A stretch of DNA of 64,000 nt, taken from the NCBI RefSeq assembly GCF_001424705.1, contig NZ_LMRA01000034.1, positions 124,001 to 188,000 on the forward strand. Reading direction: 5' to 3'. The translations under genes were made by a program, and so were the position numbers. The stretch's first letter is position 1. Every line of letters begins with the position of its first letter. The notes under the pieces are model-generated. The model was not told the origin of the DNA and did no database searches. It was given only the letters and a program-made list of their open reading frames with translations. Origin of the DNA: Methylobacterium sp. Leaf465. GTDB lineage: Bacteria; Pseudomonadota; Alphaproteobacteria; Rhizobiales; Beijerinckiaceae. Of the stretch, positions 55,882 to 64,000 are shown in pieces.

Positions 55882-56717
55882 TCCGTGCCTTCGTCGTCGG
55901 ACATCCCATCGCGCATTCGCGCTCGCCGCTGATCCACGGACACTGGCTCGCCGAGCACGGCATCGACGGCCGCTACGAGCGCATCGACGTGGCGCCGGAG
56001 GCCTTTCCGGCCTTCCTGGCCGGACTGCGCGCGAACGGCTTCGCCGGCGGCAACGTCACCATCCCGCACAAGGAGGCGGCCTTCGGGCTGGTCGAATCCC
56101 TGACGCCGCGGGCGGAGAGGATCGGGGCGGTGAACACCCTGTTCTTCGACGGGTCCGAGCGCCTCTGCGGCGACAACACCGACGCCCCCGGCTTCGTCGC
56201 CCATCTCGACCAGAGCCTGGGCCTCGGCTGGACCGAGCGCGGCGGCGGCACCGCCCTGGTGCTCGGGGCCGGCGGCGCCGCCCGCGCCATCGTGGTCGGC
56301 CTCCTGGAGCGCGGCCTGTCGCGGGTCTGGGTCGCCAACCGGACGCCGGCCCGGGCCGAGGCCCTGGTGGCCCTCGACCCCACCCGGGTCGAGGGCGTCG
56401 CCTGGCACGACCTGCCGGACGCCATGGCCCTCACCGGGCTCCTCGTGAACACCACGTCGCTCGGCATGGTCGGCCATCCCCCCCTCGCCCTCGACCTCCT
56501 GCCCCTGCCCGAGGACGCGGCGGTGGCCGACATCGTCTACGCGCCCCTGGAGACGCCCCTCCTCGCGGCGGCCCGGGCACGGGGGCTACCCGCCGTCGAT
56601 GGCCTCGGCATGCTGCTGCACCAGGCGGTGCCGGGCTTCGCCCGTTGGTTCCGCACGACCCCGGGCGTGACGCCGGCCCTGCGCGCCCGGATCGTCGCCG
56701 ACCTGGCGCCCGCATGA
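55878..56717 (+). CDS. aroE: Shikimate dehydrogenase
   Basis: A 279-residue NADPH enzyme of aromatic synthesis. [18 protein letters not shown] is the substrate end. [11 protein letters not shown] contains the catalytic Lys. The Rossmann motif is [17 protein letters not shown], and [14 protein letters not shown] and [18 protein letters not shown] follow. ATGA overlaps at both ends tie it to the CDF gene and coaE. Confidence 0.96.
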   Translation: MIRAFVVGHPIAHSRSPLIHGHWLAEHGIDGRYERIDVAPEAFPAFLAGLRANGFAGGNVTIPHKEAAFGLVESLTPRAERIGAVNTLFFDGSERLCGDNTDAPGFVAHLDQSLGLGWTERGGGTALVLGAGGAARAIVVGLLERGLSRVWVANRTPARAEALVALDPTRVEGVAWHDLPDAMALTGLLVNTTSLGMVGHPPLALDLLPLPEDAAVADIVYAPLETPLLAAARARGLPAVDGLGMLLHQAVPGFARWFRTTPGVTPALRARIVADLAPA

Positions 56718-57328
56718 GCCGGCCGGTCATCCTCGGACTCACCGGCTCGATCGGCATGGGCAAGTCGGCCACCGCGGCGATGTTCGCGCGCCACGGCGTG
56801 CCGGTCCACGACGCGGATGCGGCGGTGCATGCCCTCTACGGCGCCGGCGGTGCAGCGGCAGCCGCCATCGGCGCGGCCTTCCCCGGAACCCTGGACGCGG
56901 ACGGCGCCGTCGACCGGGCGCGCCTGCGGGAGGCGGTGATCGGCGCGCCCGAGCGCCTCGCCGCCCTCGAGGCTCTGGTCCATCCCCTGGCCCAGGCCGC
57001 GGCCCGGGACTTCCTCGCCCGCCACGCCGAAGCGCCCCTGGTGCTCCTCGACATCCCGCTCCTGTTCGAGACCGGCGGCGAGGCCCGCTGCGACCGGGTC
57101 CTGGTGGTCACCGCCCCGCCCGACGTGCAGCGCGCCCGGGTGCTCGCCCGGCCCGGGATGGATGCGGCGACCTTCGAGGCGATCCGCGCCAAGCAGTGGC
57201 CCGACGCCGAGAAGCAGGCCCGCGCCGATTTCGTCCTCGATACCAGCCTGGGTTTCGACCACGCCGAGGCCGAGGTGGCGTCGATCATCCGGCAACTGAC
57301 CGCGGGATCGGTGCCGGCGGCGCCTTGA
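56714..57328 (+). CDS. coaE: Dephospho-CoA kinase
   Basis: A 204-residue kinase for the last step of coenzyme A synthesis. The P-loop is [26 protein letters not shown] is the substrate region and [22 protein letters not shown] is typical. It is in the aroE-coaE-dnaQ group conserved beside alphaproteobacterial origins. PanC of the same pathway lies about 3 kb away. Confidence 0.96.
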   Translation: MSRPVILGLTGSIGMGKSATAAMFARHGVPVHDADAAVHALYGAGGAAAAAIGAAFPGTLDADGAVDRARLREAVIGAPERLAALEALVHPLAQAAARDFLARHAEAPLVLLDIPLLFETGGEARCDRVLVVTAPPDVQRARVLARPGMDAATFEAIRAKQWPDAEKQARADFVLDTSLGFDHAEAEVASIIRQLTAGSVPAAP

Positions 57329-57400
57329 CGCCGGCCCTGGAGGGCGCAAGGTCGGAGCTTGCGGCCCCTGCCTCCGGGACCCTTCGATCAGGACCCTTCG

Positions 57401-58126
57401 ATGCTGCGTGAGATCGTCCTCGACACCGAGACCACCGGCACGGATGCCAAGAACGGCGATCGCCTGATCGAGATCGGCTGCGTCGAATTGATCAACCACG
57501 TGCAGACGGGCAAGGTCTTCCACAAACTGGTGAATCCGACCCGGCCGGTTTCCCAGGGCGCCTTCGCGGTGCACGGCATCTCGGACGCCATGCTCGCCGA
57601 CAAGCCGCTCTTCGCCGACATCGTCGACGAATTCCGCGACTTCTGCGGCGACTCGCCCCTGGTGATCCACAACGCGCCCTTCGACGTCGGCTTCCTCAAC
57701 ATGGAATACGCCCGCCTCGGCGCGGCGGCGCCCCCGCCCATCGACCTCGCCGACGTCGTCGACACCCTGCAGCTCGCCCGCCGCAAGCATACGGGGGCGG
57801 CCAACAACCTCGATGCCCTGTGTTCGCGCTACGGCATCGACACCACGCGGCGGACCAAGCACGGCGCGCTCCTCGACGCACAGATCCTGGCGGAGGTCTA
57901 TGTCGAGCTCCTCGGCGGCAAGCAGACCAGCCTCGGGCTCGCCATGACGGAGGCCGAGGAGGTGGTGATCCTCGGCGATGGCGGCGAGGTCGTCCCGGTG
58001 GGGCCGCGCCCGCTGCGCCATCGGCTCAGCGAGGCCGAGCGCACCCGGCACGCGGCCTTCATCGCGACCCTCGGGGGCGGCGGTGCGGTCTGGCGCGATT
58101 ATCTCGGCGAGCAGGAGACCGCCTGA
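57401..58126 (+). CDS. dnaQ: DNA polymerase III epsilon subunit
   Basis: A 241-residue 3'-5' proofreading exonuclease. Exo I is IVLDTETTGTD, Exo II HNAPFDVGFLNMEY and Exo III KHGALLDAQILAEVYVEL; together these give the DEDDh residues. NHVQTGKVFHKLVNP and AVHGISDAML are also typical. A start at MLREIVLDTETTG puts Exo I at residue 8. CCCTTCGAT occurs twice just before the start. A 14-bp palindrome CCGGTCCGGACCGG follows the stop (58139-58152). Confidence 0.96.
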   Translation: MLREIVLDTETTGTDAKNGDRLIEIGCVELINHVQTGKVFHKLVNPTRPVSQGAFAVHGISDAMLADKPLFADIVDEFRDFCGDSPLVIHNAPFDVGFLNMEYARLGAAAPPPIDLADVVDTLQLARRKHTGAANNLDALCSRYGIDTTRRTKHGALLDAQILAEVYVELLGGKQTSLGLAMTEAEEVVILGDGGEVVPVGPRPLRHRLSEAERTRHAAFIATLGGGGAVWRDYLGEQETA

Positions 58127-58237
58127 AGGCCGGTCGAACCGGTCCGGACCGGCGCAGGTTGTTCGTTCCGTCCCGTCGCCGTCACGATGCTGCGACGCAC
58201 GAGGCTCCTTATTGCATCGCAACAAAAGCCTCCCATA

Positions 58238-58257
58238 TACCATCCCACTGGATGGTA
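58238..58257. promoter_or_regulatory. Perfect 8-bp inverted repeat, candidate operator of the RHH regulator
   Basis: TACCATCC-cact-GGATGGTA sits 13 nt before the start codon of the ribbon-helix-helix gene, over its likely transcription start. Such placement is typical for autoregulation by small dimeric RHH repressors. Confidence 0.65.
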
Positions 58258-58270
58258 ACGGGAAGGTCCG

Positions 58271-58696
58271 ATGCTCGATCTCGAGGATAAGCCCAGGGCG
58301 CCGATTCGGGTCGGCGACACCGAGAAGATCACGATCAATCTCGGCTACGTCGATCTCGGCCACATCGATCTCCTCGTGTCCGAGAGCGTCTACGCCAACC
58401 GGAGCGACTTCATCCGTACGGCCGTGCGCAACCAGATCGCGCGCCACGGCGACGTGACCCGGCAATCGGTGGCCCGCAAGGGCGTCGAACTCGGCCTGCG
58501 CCGCTACGACCGGGCCGAACTCGAGGCCGCGCGCGCCAGCGGCATCCGCCTCGACATCCGCGTCCTCGGGCTCGCCAGCATCGCGCCCGACGTCACCCCG
58601 GAACTGGCCCGCGAGGTCATCGCGTCGATCGAGGTCATGGGAAGCCTGCAGGCGACTCCGGCCGTGAAGGCGGCCCTCGCCGACCGTCTCCTCTGA
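58271..58696 (+). CDS. Ribbon-helix-helix (CopG-type) transcriptional regulator
   Basis: A 141-residue DNA-binding protein. The RHH fold is in EKITINLGYVDLGHIDLLVSESVYANRSDFIRTAVRNQIARHG: a beta-strand then two helices. The C-terminal half has a DIRVLGLASIAPDVTPELAREVIASIEVMGSL segment that may bind a ligand or oligomerise. A ribosome site GGAAGG precedes it. The palindrome in front suggests autoregulation. It is 68 nt before the esterase gene, so it may control that gene too. Confidence 0.88.
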   Translation: MLDLEDKPRAPIRVGDTEKITINLGYVDLGHIDLLVSESVYANRSDFIRTAVRNQIARHGDVTRQSVARKGVELGLRRYDRAELEAARASGIRLDIRVLGLASIAPDVTPELAREVIASIEVMGSLQATPAVKAALADRLL

Positions 58697-58764
58697 CAAT
58701 CTCCAAAAACCGCGTTCCCGACCTCGCATGGTTCGACCCGTCGTCGAGCCGGAAAGCGAACCCC

Positions 58765-60111
58765 ATGACCGACCCTTCGAACCGGATGCAGGACCGCCTC
58801 GCCGACATGATGGAGGCGACGCGCCTCACGGCAGCCGGACGCCTGCAGGACGCGACGGACCTGCTGCAGCGCGGCTTCGCCGGCACGCCCCCCCGTTCCG
58901 CGGCCGACCACGGCGCTCCGGCGCCCCAGCCCCACACCATCGATCTCGTGGCCGAGCGCGTCGAGACCGGCCCGGCGGCCAAGCCGGAATCCAAACCCGC
59001 GTTCCAGACCGAGTCCCCGTCGGGTTCGGCCGCCGCCGAGGAGGCGCGCCGCGCCGCGATCCTCCCCGAGAAGCTGCGCAAGGTCGTGGAAACGGTGACG
59101 CGGGGCATCACCCCGGTGCTCGGGGGACTCGGCAAGGCCGGTCCCGGCGGAGCGACCCCCTCCGGCCTCGTCGGCAATCTCGGCACTCTCGTCTCGGGCC
59201 TGGCCGGCGGTCTCGGCCCGTCGGGCTTGAACCAAGCTCGTGCGCCCCTCACCGAGGGCGGCAGCTTCACGGAGCACAGCTTTTCCAACGCGGCCGGGGC
59301 ACGGGACTACAAGCTGTTCGTTCCCAGCGACGCCCGTGCCGACCTGCCCCTGGTGGTGATGCTGCACGGCTGTACCCAGTCGCCGGACGATTTCGCCGCC
59401 GGCACCGGCATGAACGCCCGCGCGGAGGCGGAGGGCTTCCTCGTGGCCTACCCGGCCCAGAGCGGGCGCGCCAACGGCCAGCGCTGCTGGAACTGGTTCC
59501 AGCCCGGCGACCAGGGCCGGGATTCCGGCGAGGCGGGGATCATCGCCGGGCTGACCCGCGCGCTCATCGCCGAGCATCGAGTCGATCCGACCCGGGTCTA
59601 CATCGCCGGCCTGTCGGCGGGCGGTGCGGCGGCGGTGAACATCGCCCGGGCCTATCCCGACCTCTACGCGGCGGTGGGCATCCATTCCGGCCTCGCGGCG
59701 GGCTGTGCCCGCGACGTCTCGACCGCGCTCACGGTGATGCGCCTCGGCCCCGTGGCCGCTGCCGACGGCCCGGTGTCCACGGTGCGGGTGCCCACCATCG
59801 TGTTCCACGGGGAGAGCGACGGCACCGTGAACCCCCGCAACGGCGAGCAGGCGCTGGCCCAGGCCGGCATCGACGGGCTGACGCCCGAGGCGGCGGAGGC
59901 TGTGAGCCCGGGCGGCCTGCCCTACACCCGCACCCGCTACGCCGATGCGGACGGACGGGTCGCGGTGGAGGGCTGGATCGTGCGCGGCCTCGGCCACGCC
60001 TGGTCCGGCGGAAGCCCGGCCGGCAGCTACACCGATCCGCGCGGGCCCGACGCGACGCGGGCGATGCTCGATTTCTTCCGGGCCAATCCCCTCGCGGCGG
60101 GACGGGCCTGA
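58765..60111 (+). CDS. PHB-depolymerase-family (LpqC-type) esterase
   Basis: A 448-residue alpha/beta hydrolase. The N-terminal 150 residues are an Ala/Gly/Pro-rich extension without a signal peptide. The catalytic domain starts at YKLFVPSDARADLPLVVMLHGCTQSPDDFAAGTGMN. The nucleophile is in YIAGLSAGGAAAVNIA, with ESDGTVNP and GLGHAWSGGS giving the acid and His. Members of this family degrade PHB or act as feruloyl-type esterases. With no export signal, an intracellular polymer substrate is possible. Confidence 0.86.
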   Translation: MTDPSNRMQDRLADMMEATRLTAAGRLQDATDLLQRGFAGTPPRSAADHGAPAPQPHTIDLVAERVETGPAAKPESKPAFQTESPSGSAAAEEARRAAILPEKLRKVVETVTRGITPVLGGLGKAGPGGATPSGLVGNLGTLVSGLAGGLGPSGLNQARAPLTEGGSFTEHSFSNAAGARDYKLFVPSDARADLPLVVMLHGCTQSPDDFAAGTGMNARAEAEGFLVAYPAQSGRANGQRCWNWFQPGDQGRDSGEAGIIAGLTRALIAEHRVDPTRVYIAGLSAGGAAAVNIARAYPDLYAAVGIHSGLAAGCARDVSTALTVMRLGPVAAADGPVSTVRVPTIVFHGESDGTVNPRNGEQALAQAGIDGLTPEAAEAVSPGGLPYTRTRYADADGRVAVEGWIVRGLGHAWSGGSPAGSYTDPRGPDATRAMLDFFRANPLAAGRA

Positions 60112-60123
60112 ACGTCCCGTGGT

Positions 60124-60981
60124 TCAACCCACCGCGACGTTGTCGATGAGGCGCGTGCGACCGAGATAGGCCGCCGCCAGCACCCGGGCTGGCCGCGTGG
60201 CGTGCTCCACCGGCGCCAGCGTCTCGGCATCGCGGACCTCGAGATACTGCACGGGCTCGAAGCCCGCCGCCGCCAGCGCGGCCCGGCCTCCCTCGACCAG
60301 GGGGCCGGCGCTTCCGCCGGCCGCGAGGCCTGCGGCGATCTCGGACAGGACGGCGTGGAGGCGCGGTGCGCGCACCCGCTCCTCGGGGGCGAGGTAGCGG
60401 TTGCGCGACGACAGAGCGAGGCCGTCCGCCTCCCGCAGGGTGGGGACGCCCTGGATCTCCACGGGCAGGTCGAGGTCGCGCACGGCGCGGCGGATCACCA
60501 GGAGCTGCTGGTAGTCCTTCTCGCCGAACAGCGCGCAGTCGGGCTGGACCTGGTTGAGCAGCTTGGTCACCACCGTGGCGACGCCCGAGAAGTGACCCGG
60601 CCGATAGGCGCCGCACAGGCCCTCGGTGAGGCCGCCCACCTCGATCCGGGTCGAGAAGTGCTCGGGGTACATCCCGGAGACTTCCGGCAGGTAGGCGGCA
60701 TCGACCCCCGCCTCTGCCAGCAGGGCGAGGTCGGTCTCGGTGTCGCGGGGATAGCGCGAAAAATCCTCGTTCGGGCCGAACTGGGTCGGATTGACGAAGA
60801 TGCTCGCCACGACGCGCCGACCGAGGCTGCGCGCCCGCGCCATCAGGGCGAGGTGGCCGGCATGGAGCGCGCCCATCGTCGGCACCAGCACCACCCGCTC
60901 GTCGGCCCGGCGCCAGGCGGCGACCGCGGCGCGCAGGGGGGCGACGGACGTGAACCGGAGCAGGGAGACGGGATCGGACAT
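60124..60981 (-). CDS. panC: Pantothenate synthetase
   Basis: A 285-residue ATP-dependent ligase joining pantoate and beta-alanine. VLVPTMGALHAGHLALM contains the HIGH-like HAGH. ASIFVNPTQFGPNEDFSRYPR, GHFSGVATVVTKLLNQVQPDCALFGEKDYQQL and DGLALSSRNRYL are hallmarks. I used the ATG at MSDPVSLLRF. No panB lies nearby. It converges on the esterase with a 12-nt gap. Confidence 0.96.
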   Translation of the reverse strand: MSDPVSLLRFTSVAPLRAAVAAWRRADERVVLVPTMGALHAGHLALMARARSLGRRVVASIFVNPTQFGPNEDFSRYPRDTETDLALLAEAGVDAAYLPEVSGMYPEHFSTRIEVGGLTEGLCGAYRPGHFSGVATVVTKLLNQVQPDCALFGEKDYQQLLVIRRAVRDLDLPVEIQGVPTLREADGLALSSRNRYLAPEERVRAPRLHAVLSEIAAGLAAGGSAGPLVEGGRAALAAAGFEPVQYLEVRDAETLAPVEHATRPARVLAAAYLGRTRLIDNVAVG

Positions 60982-61081
60982 CGGCGGCTCGTCCTCGGCA
61001 AGGTCTTCGGCAGGGTCTCGCGGACGCGGATCGCATCCCGGCGCGAGACCTAATCGCCCTGCCGCCGGGACGCCAGACGCC

Positions 61082-61477
61082 TCAGGGACAATAGGGCCGC
61101 AGGGGCCGGCCGTAGGGATCGTCGACCCCGAGGGGCGGGGTGAAGCCGTAATAGCTCGGCTTGCCGAGGCCGTAGGCCGAGCCGACATAGCTCGGGTCGC
61201 CGGGGGAATCGGTGGGGATGGGTACCCGCCGCGGGATGCAGCCGGCCAGCCGGCGGCGCGGCACCGGTGCGTGGTGAGCCACGCCACCCTCCTCCTCCGC
61301 CCGCGGGAAGTAGCGCGGCAGGCCCTCGGGCTCCGCCCCGTAGCCCTCCACCGCGCGCCCGGGGGTCGGGAAGGCGAGGCCGCCGAGATCTGCCGAACCG
61401 GCGGGGGCTGCCGTCAATCCGGCCAGGAGCACGAGCCCCGCCCCGCCCCGTCTGATCGCCACACCGCCACGCCGCAT
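61082..61477 (-). CDS. Small exported protein, Pro/Tyr/Gly-rich
   Basis: A 131-residue protein with a signal peptide (GGAGLVLLAGLTAAPAGSA). The mature part has PRRRLAGCIPRRVPIPTDSPGDPSYVGSAYGLGKPSYYGFTPP and ends DDPYGRPLRPYCP, giving two cysteines. It is rich in Pro, Gly and Tyr like short surface proteins of this group. I do not recognise a named family. It lies 50 nt past the beta-lactamase on the same strand and could be the last operon gene. Confidence 0.7.
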   Translation of the reverse strand: MRRGGVAIRRGGAGLVLLAGLTAAPAGSADLGGLAFPTPGRAVEGYGAEPEGLPRYFPRAEEEGGVAHHAPVPRRRLAGCIPRRVPIPTDSPGDPSYVGSAYGLGKPSYYGFTPPLGVDDPYGRPLRPYCP

Positions 61478-61527
61478 CGGGTCCACTCCTCGCGGGACGA
61501 CCGTGTCAGGCAGGCGTGAACCGAGTG

Positions 61528-62454
61528 TTAACCATAGGTCGCGGCGATGACCCGGCCGATCGCCGCATGGGCCGCGTCGCGGGCCTCGCTCGTGGTGTCC
61601 GACCCCGTGAGGTAGATGGCCGCCACCAGGGGCGCCCGGGCGGGCGGGCGCAGGAGCGCCACCACATTGGCGGTGCCGTAGGCCCCGCTGCCGGTCTTGT
61701 CGCCGACGCCCCAATCGGCCGGAAGCCCCGCCCGCAGGCGCTTCGTTCCGGTGCGGGAGGCCGTCATCCAGCCCTCGAGCCGGGCGCGACTGGCCTCCGT
61801 CAGCGACGGCCCGAGCAGGATCTTCCCGACGGTCGCTGCCATCGCGGCGGGCCGGGTGGTGTCGCGGGGATCGCCGGGCACGGCCGAGTTCAAGTCGGGT
61901 TCGGTCCGGTCGAGGCGGGTCACCGGGTCGCCGAGGCTCCGGCCATAGGCGGTCAGGGCCGCGGGACCGCCGAGGGCGTCGAGCAGGAGGTTGGCGGCGG
62001 TGTTGTCGCTCCAGACCAGGGCGGCGGCGCACAGAGCCTCCACGGACATCGCCCCGGCCTCCGGTCCGCCCGCCCTCAGGGCGCGCGTGGTGACGGGGGC
62101 GTAGGTGTCGAGGTCGGCCTCTCCGTAGGCGAGGCGCCGGTCGAGCCGTTCGCGCCCCGCCTCGACCCGGGCCAGGATCGCGGCGGCGAGGAGCAGCTTG
62201 AAGGTGCTGCAGAGCGGGAAGGCGCCCTCGGCGTCGTGCAGCAGGGCGGGGCCGCCGCTCGTGTCGAGGACCGCGATCCCGGCCCGGCCGCCGAGGTCGC
62301 CGGCGATCCGCGCCAACGCCGCACCGGCCTCGGCGAACCGGTCCTGGGGGCCGGGATCGGTCTCGTGGCCCTTGCCCTTGCCCTGGCCCTGGGCCGTGCT
62401 CAGCAGGGGCAGGAGGGCCCCCGCCCCGAGGAGGATCCGTCGCGTCAGGCTCAT
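61528..62454 (-). CDS. Class A serine beta-lactamase
   Basis: A 308-residue periplasmic enzyme with signal MSLTRRILLGAGALLPLLSTAQ (RR near the start may allow Tat export). All class A motifs are present: S-x-x-K in PLCSTFKLLL, SDN in LVWSDNTAANLL, E166-like in RLDRTEPDLNSAVPGDPRDTT and KTG in VGDKTGSGAYGTANV. Length fits the family. The start codon overlaps the BatD-like stop as ATGA, so it is translationally coupled to a Bat operon. The hydrolytic spectrum is unknown. Confidence 0.95.
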   Translation of the reverse strand: MSLTRRILLGAGALLPLLSTAQGQGKGKGHETDPGPQDRFAEAGAALARIAGDLGGRAGIAVLDTSGGPALLHDAEGAFPLCSTFKLLLAAAILARVEAGRERLDRRLAYGEADLDTYAPVTTRALRAGGPEAGAMSVEALCAAALVWSDNTAANLLLDALGGPAALTAYGRSLGDPVTRLDRTEPDLNSAVPGDPRDTTRPAAMAATVGKILLGPSLTEASRARLEGWMTASRTGTKRLRAGLPADWGVGDKTGSGAYGTANVVALLRPPARAPLVAAIYLTGSDTTSEARDAAHAAIGRVIAATYG

Positions 62455-63791
62455 GCGGTTCCGGTCGATGGGTCTCGGATGGGTCTTGGCGAGGTCAGGG
62501 CCCGGCCGTCGAGGGGCGCGAGGCGCGAGGGGGCCGCCGTCGGCTGCGCTCCCGCAGCGATCGGCTGGCTCAGGGCCCGGGCGAGGCCGGGCAGGTCGGG
62601 GGCTGCGACGGTGCCGGGGCCGTAGAGGTGGGAATCCAGGGTATCGAGGCCTGCGGCGACCTCCGGCCGGGCCCGCCAGGCCCGCGCGAGGTCGGGCTGC
62701 TCCGTGAGGACGGGGTGGAGATGCGCGCGGAAGGCCCGCGCGTCCCGGGCCGAGGCGGCGCGGCCGAGCGCCCGGCGCGTCCGCGCGTCGAGGCGCCGGC
62801 GTCCCGAACGCCCGCCGCTGCCGAAGCCGAGCAGGGCGAGGCCGAGGCCGAAGGCGCCGAGGGCGGCGGTCGCCACCACGAGGGGGGAGGCCGGCAGGAC
62901 GGGTTTCGCCTCGTCGTCCCTGTCGGGCAGGCCGCCGCCGATCTGGCGGGCGGGAATCTCGGCCTCGCGCAGGGTGCGCGAGACGGTGTCGAACCACGGG
63001 ATGACGATCGCGTCGAGGGGGATGATCTCCTCGATCGCGGGGCGCACGTCCCACTGGTAGGTCACCCGCGCCACCGGGCCGGCGGGGGTGATGATCGTCT
63101 CGCGGGTCACCGGCCCGGCGAAGGTGAGGATGCCGCGCGTGCGCATCACCGGGCGGGGCGGCAGCCCCTCGGCGACCATGCCCTGGGCCTCCAGGGTGAC
63201 GATGCGCCGTGTGGTCTCGCCGAGCTTCACCGTCTCGGGGTCGGGGCTCCAGGAATCCGTGATCGTCACGTCCTTGGCCGGGAGCCACCAGGGCTCCTTG
63301 GCGTCGGGCCCGCCCACCGGCTTCGTCCAGGTGGCGACGGGCAGGGTCACCGGGGCCGAGGGCACGTCGACGACGACCCGCTTGCCGCCGTCGTTGACGG
63401 TGAGGCGATGCAGGAACGGATCGATGGTGAAGTCGCCCGGATGGTGCGGGAAGATCGCCACCACCCGGTCGAAGGCGATGGCCACCTGCCCGTCGGGCAG
63501 GCGGGTCTTCGACCAGGCGTCGCGGCCGAGCTGCGTCCAGCTGAAATTGGCCAGCGACGGCTGGATCACCTCCTCCAGCAGGATCGGCTGGCGGTAGACC
63601 CCGTGGATGCGCAGCAGCACCATCTCGCGGGAGAACGGATCGGCGTTGCCGTTGCGCTCCGGCGTCACCGTGAGGGTGAGGTCGCCGGGACCGATCTCGG
63701 CCCGGGCCGGGAGGGGCGCGAGGAGGAAGGCGGCGAGGCCGGCCGCGAGGACGCCCCGCCGGTTTCGAAACGCGGACCGATCGCTCACCAT
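62451..63791 (-). CDS. BatD-like membrane protein
   Basis: A 446-residue protein with signal (GVLAAGLAAFLLAPLPARA), a periplasmic beta-domain region (LTVTPERNGNADPFSREMVLLRIHG, FSWTQLGRDAWSKTRLPDGQVAIAFDRVVAIFPHHPGDFTI), a transmembrane helix near residue 315 (SPLVVATAALGAFGLGLALLG) and a cytoplasmic basic tail. This matches BatD/aerotolerance proteins of MoxR-associated operons. Shorter than many BatD (500 or more residues). An alternative GTG start gives a GTGA overlap with the upstream gene. MxaA-like roles cannot be excluded. Confidence 0.82.
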   Translation of the reverse strand: MVSDRSAFRNRRGVLAAGLAAFLLAPLPARAEIGPGDLTLTVTPERNGNADPFSREMVLLRIHGVYRQPILLEEVIQPSLANFSWTQLGRDAWSKTRLPDGQVAIAFDRVVAIFPHHPGDFTIDPFLHRLTVNDGGKRVVVDVPSAPVTLPVATWTKPVGGPDAKEPWWLPAKDVTITDSWSPDPETVKLGETTRRIVTLEAQGMVAEGLPPRPVMRTRGILTFAGPVTRETIITPAGPVARVTYQWDVRPAIEEIIPLDAIVIPWFDTVSRTLREAEIPARQIGGGLPDRDDEAKPVLPASPLVVATAALGAFGLGLALLGFGSGGRSGRRRLDARTRRALGRAASARDARAFRAHLHPVLTEQPDLARAWRARPEVAAGLDTLDSHLYGPGTVAAPDLPGLARALSQPIAAGAQPTAAPSRLAPLDGRALTSPRPIRDPSTGTA

Positions 63792-64000
63792 GGGTTGCTT
63801 CCCCCCGGCACCGCTGTGCCGGCCTCGACGCGGGCTGCCTGTTCCGCCTTCAGGCGCAGCTTGAGATAGCGTCCGGGATCGTCCGGCAGGGTCTGCAGCC
63901 AGAGGCGGTCGGGTCGGATCTCGTGGGCCTCGAAGCTCTTCGTCACCCGGCGCACCTCCCGCTCGGGGGCGGCCGCGACCATGGCGGAGCCCGCCCCGGT
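63785..64000 (-). CDS. BatB-like (VWA/TPR) protein, 3' end only
   Basis: The last 71 residues of a gene that continues past the right edge. The end reads LWLQTLPDDPGRYLKLRLKAEQAARVEAG, close to the WL..L.DDP...L..K...Q..R tail of BatB-type VWA-TPR proteins. Its position just before a BatD-like gene agrees. The VWA domain itself is out of the window, so the assignment rests on the C-terminus and context. Confidence 0.6.
   Translation of the reverse strand, partial: TGAGSAMVAAAPEREVRRVTKSFEAHEIRPDRLWLQTLPDDPGRYLKLRLKAEQAARVEAGTAVPGGSNPW

Noticed and set aside
61525..61535. TTAACCAT as a CtrA half-site
   Set aside because: It overlaps the beta-lactamase stop codon, lacks the second TTAA at N7, and is not upstream of a gene start.

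Overview
The window is a contiguous stretch of bacterial chromosome with very high G+C (about 70 percent by eye), dense short-spaced genes, many GTG starts and ATGA/GTGA stop-start overlaps. Gene content and order point to an alphaproteobacterium of the order Hyphomicrobiales (Rhizobiales). Supporting signs are an alpha-type histidyl-tRNA synthetase, a Tim44-like/mltA/smr/secB neighbourhood, chorismate mutase-hisC-tyrC, parAB-rsmG-mnmG-mnmE-rho, and PpsR and HemE flanking an intergenic region. A Methylobacterium/Methylorubrum-like organism is my best guess (inference, not tested). I saw no prophage, insertion sequence, CRISPR array, rRNA or tRNA gene.

The key landmark is the intergenic region 52514-53081 between ppsR (DUF299, the RP001 family) and hemE. 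It holds a perfect CtrA-type TTAA-N7-TTAA site, several DnaA-box-like 9-mers and an AT-rich stretch bounded by an inverted repeat. These features and the RP001/hemE neighbours match the known Caulobacter-type chromosomal origin, so I read it as oriC. Genes immediately left run leftward and genes immediately right run rightward, away from it. About 43 kb to the left lies the partition module: parA, parB and a perfect parS palindrome inside rsmG, with three degenerate parS-like sites elsewhere. The window therefore probably spans the replication and segregation centre of the main chromosome.

Layout: 1-2722, end of gltJ, an MFS transporter and the PLP-homeostasis gene yggS. 2967-7579, leuS, lptE and holA. 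7593-14838, parB, parA, rsmG, mnmG, mnmE and rho on the minus strand. 15089-18767, smr, mltA, a Tim44-like gene and divergent secB; mltA shows a possible frameshift cutting off its signal peptide. 18929-29265, MFS, DUF3429, hisS, the ohr/ohrR peroxide pair with two operator-like palindromes, cytochrome c, a lone glcD-like oxidase, rlmJ, an RNase T2 coupled to a small exported protein, and an extensin-like lipoprotein. 29376-36829, amidase, bioC-like methyltransferase, metX-metW, and chorismate mutase-hisC-tyrC. 36856-47212, DUF2125, plsC, rlmN-membrane protein-ggt, hisZ-hisG and hemH. 47338-52513, methyltransferase, 5'-nucleotidase, ung, DUF1311, maf and ppsR. 53082-58126, hemE, hemJ, a zinc-type CDF exporter, aroE, coaE and dnaQ. 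58271-64000, a ribbon-helix-helix regulator next to a PHB-depolymerase-type esterase, panC, a small exported protein, a class A beta-lactamase coupled to a BatD-like gene, and the 3' end of a BatB-like gene.

Functionally most of the window is housekeeping: replication and partition (parAB, parS, oriC, holA, dnaQ), translation (leuS, hisS, mnmE, mnmG, rsmG, rlmN, rlmJ), heme (hemE, hemJ, hemH), aromatic amino acids, histidine and methionine, CoA (panC, coaE), and envelope biogenesis (lptE, mltA, plsC). The more unusual parts are the beta-lactamase in a Bat operon, the low-complexity insertion in HemE, the parS-like satellites, the possibly interrupted mltA, and short tandem repeats at gene borders.
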